Below are positions 61,035-64,000 of a stretch of DNA of 64,000 bases, piece by piece; position 1 is the stretch's first letter, and every line of letters starts with the position of its first letter. The notes under the pieces are model-generated. The model was not told the origin of the DNA. It was given only the letters and a program-made list of their open reading frames with translations, and ran no database searches. This DNA comes from Bradyrhizobium canariense. Its GTDB lineage: Bacteria; Pseudomonadota; Alphaproteobacteria; Rhizobiales; Xanthobacteraceae. The position numbers and the translations under genes are program-made. The stretch lies in the NCBI RefSeq assembly GCF_019402665.1, contig NZ_VSST01000059.1:1-64000 (forward strand), read 5' to 3'.

Positions 61035-62681
61035 TCACGCCAGCGCCGCATCCGGCACGCGCGCGGCTTCCATCGGCTGCTTGCCGCGGATGAGGTCTGA
61101 GGCGCGGTCGGCGATCATCATGGTGGAGGCATTGAGGTTGGCCGAGATCATGCGCGGCATCACGGAGGCGTCGATGACGCGGAGACCTTGCACCCCGTGA
61201 ACGCGGAGCTGGTCGTCGACCACCGCCCAGGTCGAATCCGCCGGGCCCATGCGGCAGGTGCAGCCGGGGTGGAAGGTGGTGGTGCCGCGCTCGGTGGCTG
61301 CGGCCAGGAATTCGTCGTCAGTGTTGATGTTGGGACCCGGGAAATCCTCGTAGGCGTAATAGGGCGACAGCGGCGCGCTCTTCAAAAGCCTGCGCGCAAG
61401 CTTCATGCCGCCGACGATGACGCGGCGGTCGAGCTCGGCGTCGAGATAGTTGGTTTGGATGATCGGCGGCGCGAACGGATCAGACGAGCGGATGCGGACA
61501 TATCCGCGGCTCTCGGGGCGCTGCTGCCAGGAGGCCACAGTCATGCCGGGCTCGTCCTCGAGCTGGCCCTGCACGCCTTCCTTGTAGCTCGCCGGTGTGA
61601 AGGTGAGCTGCAAGTCGGAGCTATCCGCACTCTCGCCGGAGTGCCAGAAGCAATAGACCATGGTCGGCGACAGCGACAGCAGGCCGCCGCGCGTGGTAGC
61701 CCATTTCAGCGCTTCGACCCAGAGCGACAGACCACGGCGGAGCTCGTTGATAGTCCTGATGTCTTTGACGCGCGCGACCGTGCGCGGCGCGTAGTGATCT
61801 TGCAGGCCCTCGCCGACCGGCAGCGCGTGACGCACGGCGATGCCGTGGGCCTGCAACAGATCCGGTGAGCCGATGCCGGACAACTGCAACAGCTGCGGTG
61901 AATTATAGGTGCCGCCGGACAGGATCACTTCCTTGTTGGCGCGGACCTCGACCGGCGTGCCGCCAGAGCCGCCCTTCATGTAGCGCACGCCGACGGCGCG
62001 CTTGCCTTCGAAGATGATCTCGGTCGCGTGCGCGTGGGTGTGGACGTGCACGTTCGGCCGCTTCATCGCGGGCTTGAGAAAGGCGGTGGCGCCGGAGACG
62101 CGCAAGCCCTTATCGATGGTGCGCTGGCAATACGAGACGCCTTCCTGCTTCGCGCCGTTGTAGTCGGGGTTGCGTGGAATGCCGAGGCTCACCGCGCCTT
62201 CCATGAAGGCTTCGCAAAGCGGATCGCGCCAGTTCATGGTGGTAACGGTGAGATTGCCGTCGCGGCCGCGGTAAACGTCCTCGCCCTCGCCGACGCGCTT
62301 CTCCAGCCGCCGGAAGTAGGGCAGCACGTCGGCATAGCCCCAGCCGCGATTGCCCATCTGCGCCCAGGTGTCGAAATCCATGCGCTGGCCGCGATTGTAG
62401 ATATGGCCGTTGATCGAGGACGAACCGCCGAGCGTCTTGCCGCGCGGCGCGTAGATGCTGCGCCCGCCGGTCCAGGGCCCGACCTCCTGCTGGTAGGCCC
62501 AGTTGATGCTCTTCATGTGGAAGGTCTTGATGAAGCCAGCCGGCAGATGGATGTAGGGATGCCAGTCGCTCGGGCCCGCCTCGAGCACGCAGACGCTGGT
62601 GGCAGGGTCTTCGCTCAGGCGGCTGGTGAGCACGCAACCGGCGGAGCCCGCGCCGACGATCACATAATCAAATCTGTCCAT
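61035..62681 (-). CDS. GMC-family alcohol/choline dehydrogenase
   Basis: 548 residues. FAD motif DYVIVGAGSAGCVLTSRLSE at the N-terminus, GGSSSINGHIYNRGQRMDFD (GMC signature 1, ~residue 86), VILSGGTYNSPQLLQLSGIG (signature 2, ~residue 255), and the C-terminal TTTFHPGCTCRMGPAD (catalytic His) and SANLNASTMMIADRASDLI (Asn). It is close to choline dehydrogenase/glucose-methanol-choline enzymes, substrate undefined: choline, glycerol or aryl alcohols are all possible. 16 bases separate it from the upstream GNAT gene, so they may be co-transcribed. Unrelated in close detail to the GMC enzyme at 23901. Confidence 0.93.
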   Translation of the reverse strand: MDRFDYVIVGAGSAGCVLTSRLSEDPATSVCVLEAGPSDWHPYIHLPAGFIKTFHMKSINWAYQQEVGPWTGGRSIYAPRGKTLGGSSSINGHIYNRGQRMDFDTWAQMGNRGWGYADVLPYFRRLEKRVGEGEDVYRGRDGNLTVTTMNWRDPLCEAFMEGAVSLGIPRNPDYNGAKQEGVSYCQRTIDKGLRVSGATAFLKPAMKRPNVHVHTHAHATEIIFEGKRAVGVRYMKGGSGGTPVEVRANKEVILSGGTYNSPQLLQLSGIGSPDLLQAHGIAVRHALPVGEGLQDHYAPRTVARVKDIRTINELRRGLSLWVEALKWATTRGGLLSLSPTMVYCFWHSGESADSSDLQLTFTPASYKEGVQGQLEDEPGMTVASWQQRPESRGYVRIRSSDPFAPPIIQTNYLDAELDRRVIVGGMKLARRLLKSAPLSPYYAYEDFPGPNINTDDEFLAAATERGTTTFHPGCTCRMGPADSTWAVVDDQLRVHGVQGLRVIDASVMPRMISANLNASTMMIADRASDLIRGKQPMEAARVPDAALA

Positions 62682-62697
62682 GGTGCCTCGGCCGCCT

Positions 62698-63291
62698 CTA
62701 GCGCGGCTTGTCGTTGAGTTGATAATTCAAATGCGTTCGCACCGTCGGCCATTCGGCCGCGGTGATGCTGTAGACCACAGTATCGCGCAGCGTGCCGTTC
62801 GGCGCGACCTGATGGCTGCGCAGGATGCCGTCCTGCTTGGCGCCCAAACGCTCGATGGCGCGGCGGCTCTGGTGATTGAAGAAGTGGGTGCGGAATTCCA
62901 CCGCGATGCAGTCCAGGGTTTCGAAGGCGTGGGTGAGCAGCAGCAGCTTGCACTGCGTGTTGAGTGGGCCGCGCTGCGCGCTCTTGCCATACCAGGTCGA
63001 ACCGATCTCCACGCGGCGGTTGGCGGCATCGATGTTCATGTAGGTCGTCATGCCCACGATCTTACCGTTGCTATCGAACACGGTGAAGGGGAGCATCGAG
63101 CCCGCGGCCTGAAGACCGAGCCGCCGGTCGATTTCCTTGCCCATGTTGTCCGGCGTCGGAATCGCGGTGTACCAGATGGTGGAGAGCTCGCCATCCTTCA
63201 CGGCCTCGATCAGCCCCTCGCGGTGCTGATGCGACAGCGGCTCCAGACCGGCATGCTGTCCGCGCAGGGTGATGGGATCAGGCCAGGGCAT
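62698..63291 (-). CDS. GNAT-family N-acetyltransferase
   Basis: About 197 residues from ATG 63291 (the frame extends into the repeat to 63333). RimJ/RimL-type layout: LEPLSHQHREGLIEAVKDGE, MLPFTVFDSNGKIVGMTTYM, NRRVEIGSTWYGKSAQRGPL, KLLLLTHAFETLDCIAVEFR, THFFNHQSRRAIERLGAKQD. The IGSTWY and NHQSRRAIERLG blocks are the acetyl-CoA and acceptor signatures of this group. Substrate could be a protein N-terminus or a small molecule. Downstream gene is the GMC dehydrogenase. Confidence 0.88.
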   Translation of the reverse strand: MPWPDPITLRGQHAGLEPLSHQHREGLIEAVKDGELSTIWYTAIPTPDNMGKEIDRRLGLQAAGSMLPFTVFDSNGKIVGMTTYMNIDAANRRVEIGSTWYGKSAQRGPLNTQCKLLLLTHAFETLDCIAVEFRTHFFNHQSRRAIERLGAKQDGILRSHQVAPNGTLRDTVVYSITAAEWPTVRTHLNYQLNDKPR

Positions 63292-63310
63292 TGCAGGTCT
63301 CTCTCTGTTG

Positions 63311-63483
63311 TCATTGCGAGCGAAGCGAACCAATCCAGGCTGTCAGCTCCTCATCCTGAGGAGCGCGGCACGCGCGTCTCGAAGGATGAAGGCCCTGCTG
63401 GTGGCCTCGCCCTTCGAGACGCGCGCGAAGGGCGCGCTCCTCAGGGTGAGGGTCTGCCGGATTGCTTCGCTCCTCGCAATGAC
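63311..63483. repeat. Composite palindromic repeat between GNAT and SMP-30-like genes
   Basis: Outer arms TCATTGCGAGCGAAGCG (63311-63327) and CGCTCCTCGCAATGA (63469-63483) are inverted copies of one unit. Inside, CCTCATCCTGAGGAGC, CGCGCGTCTCGAAGGATGA and their complements CTTCGAGACGCGCG and GCTCCTCAGGGTGAGG (about 63349-63452) form a second nested palindrome. The whole fills the gap between two minus-strand genes. Similar units occur at 60398-60430. Likely a repeat family of this genus. Confidence 0.75.
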
Positions 63484-63491
63484 GGCTTGGC

Positions 63492-64000
63492 TCACTTGTT
63501 CAGGAAATTCAACGGCAAACCGCCGCGCGGCCAGTCCATGGCGATCAGCTCGCCCTTGCCTGAGAGCGTGATGTAGGCGGTCTTCAGCTCGGGGCCGCCG
63601 AAGGCAATGTTGGTGGTGACGCGGTCGCCGGTCGGGACCTGCTCGACCAGGGTGCCATCGGGTGCGATCACCGAGATGCAGCCGGAGACGAGGGTGGCGA
63701 CGCAGACATTGCCGTTCGCTTCGACCGCCAGCGAGTCGAACATCTGGTAGCCGCCGAGGCCGCAGATCGGTTTGCCCCGCTCGCCGCGATAGATCACGTC
63801 GCGCGGCTTCAGCGTGCCGGGCGCGGACAGCTCGTAGGCCCAGAGCCGGCCCGTCGGCGTCTCCGCGATGTAGACGGTGGCCTCGTCCGGCGACAGGCCG
63901 ATGCCGTTTGCCGGCAACACGCCATGAACGACCTCGACGATCTCCTTCATGCCGGGCTTGAGATAGTACATGCCGCCGACGTCCATCTCGCGCGCGCGGC
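63492..64000 (-). CDS. SMP-30/gluconolactonase-like protein (3' part, runs off the right edge)
   Basis: The frame is open through base 64000, so the N-terminus is outside. The visible 170 residues show the six-bladed propeller pattern: HGVLPANGIGLSPDEATVYI, AETPTGRLWAYELSAPGTLK, DSLAVEANGNVCVATLVSGC, SVIAPDGTLVEQVPTGDRVT, TNIAFGGPELKTAYITLSGK. The NGI.LSPDE and D.L.VD.NGN segments hold the metal ligands of the SMP-30/LRE family. It probably hydrolyses a sugar or aromatic lactone. Context with GMC and aromatic-degradation genes fits catabolism. Confidence 0.85.
   Translation of the reverse strand, partial: RAREMDVGGMYYLKPGMKEIVEVVHGVLPANGIGLSPDEATVYIAETPTGRLWAYELSAPGTLKPRDVIYRGERGKPICGLGGYQMFDSLAVEANGNVCVATLVSGCISVIAPDGTLVEQVPTGDRVTTNIAFGGPELKTAYITLSGKGELIAMDWPRGGLPLNFLNK

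Noticed and set aside
1..64000. tRNA, rRNA, CRISPR array or insertion sequence
   Set aside because: I looked for cloverleaf-like GGTTCGA arms, spaced direct repeats and transposase motifs. The few GGTTCGAA strings (for example near 24530 and 41690) lie inside genes without a matching acceptor stem.

Overview
The window looks like chromosomal DNA of an alphaproteobacterium of the Bradyrhizobium type. It is GC-rich with alphaproteobacterial codon use, has a pcaHG/pobA aromatic catabolism block, several small secreted or DNA-binding proteins of a kind common in bradyrhizobia, and palindromic intergenic repeats of a bradyrhizobial style. This assignment rests on recognition of sequence style, not on a search. 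I saw no rRNA, tRNA, CRISPR array, transposase or phage gene.

Layout. (1) 1-4.4 kb: the 5' part of a large FecR/Ig-like-repeat surface protein on the minus strand, several small genes, one small secreted-protein gene broken by an in-frame stop, and a transglutaminase-like (LapG family) cysteine protease. (2) 4.6-8.2 kb: a GDP-L-fucose module, gmd (+), a WcaI-like glycosyltransferase (-) and fcl (-). (3) 8.4-11.7 kb: a small secreted protein, a membrane-anchored substrate-binding-like protein, and the GC-rich gene for the polyprenyl-phosphate hexose-1-phosphate transferase that starts repeat-unit synthesis. (4) 11.7-27.5 kb: a lower-GC accessory polysaccharide segment holding an AGE-family isomerase, HldE, a GT9 transferase, a truncated flippase stub, an intact Wzx-like flippase, an SGNH hydrolase, a Wzy-like polymerase, a secreted beta-helix (GH141-like) glycosidase candidate, a GT4, a WcaF-type acetyltransferase, a GMC oxidoreductase, an aldo/keto reductase and a GT2. 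(5) 27.5-38.6 kb: the assembly and export block, with a Wzc-type tyrosine autokinase and two small overlapping partners, a Gly-rich secreted protein, two O-antigen-ligase-like membrane proteins, a Wza-type lipoprotein, and a second LapG-family protease.

(6) 38.8-46 kb: a metallophosphoesterase and a series of small secreted or membrane proteins of unknown function. (7) 46.3-54.6 kb: signalling and envelope genes: a CSS-EAL c-di-GMP phosphodiesterase, a VanZ-like protein, a CHRD protein, galE, a GrlR-like protein, and a secreted protein followed by a CHASE2 adenylate cyclase. (8) 54.6-64 kb: catabolism: pobA with a divergent AraC regulator, a NYN-domain protein, pcaHG with a divergent LysR regulator, an orphan Imm53-like immunity protein, a choline-dehydrogenase-like GMC enzyme, a GNAT acetyltransferase and the 3' part of an SMP-30/gluconolactonase-like gene, separated by palindromic repeats.

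Together regions 2-5 can encode a Wzx/Wzy-dependent surface polysaccharide: nucleotide sugars (GDP-fucose, possibly ADP-heptose), initiation, glycosyl transfer, acetylation, flipping, polymerisation and Wza/Wzc export. The least expected parts are the GMC oxidoreductase plus aldo/keto reductase pair inside the glycosyltransferase operon, the beta-helix glycosidase beside fucose synthesis, the flippase stub, and the adhesin-like protein next to a LapG-family protease.
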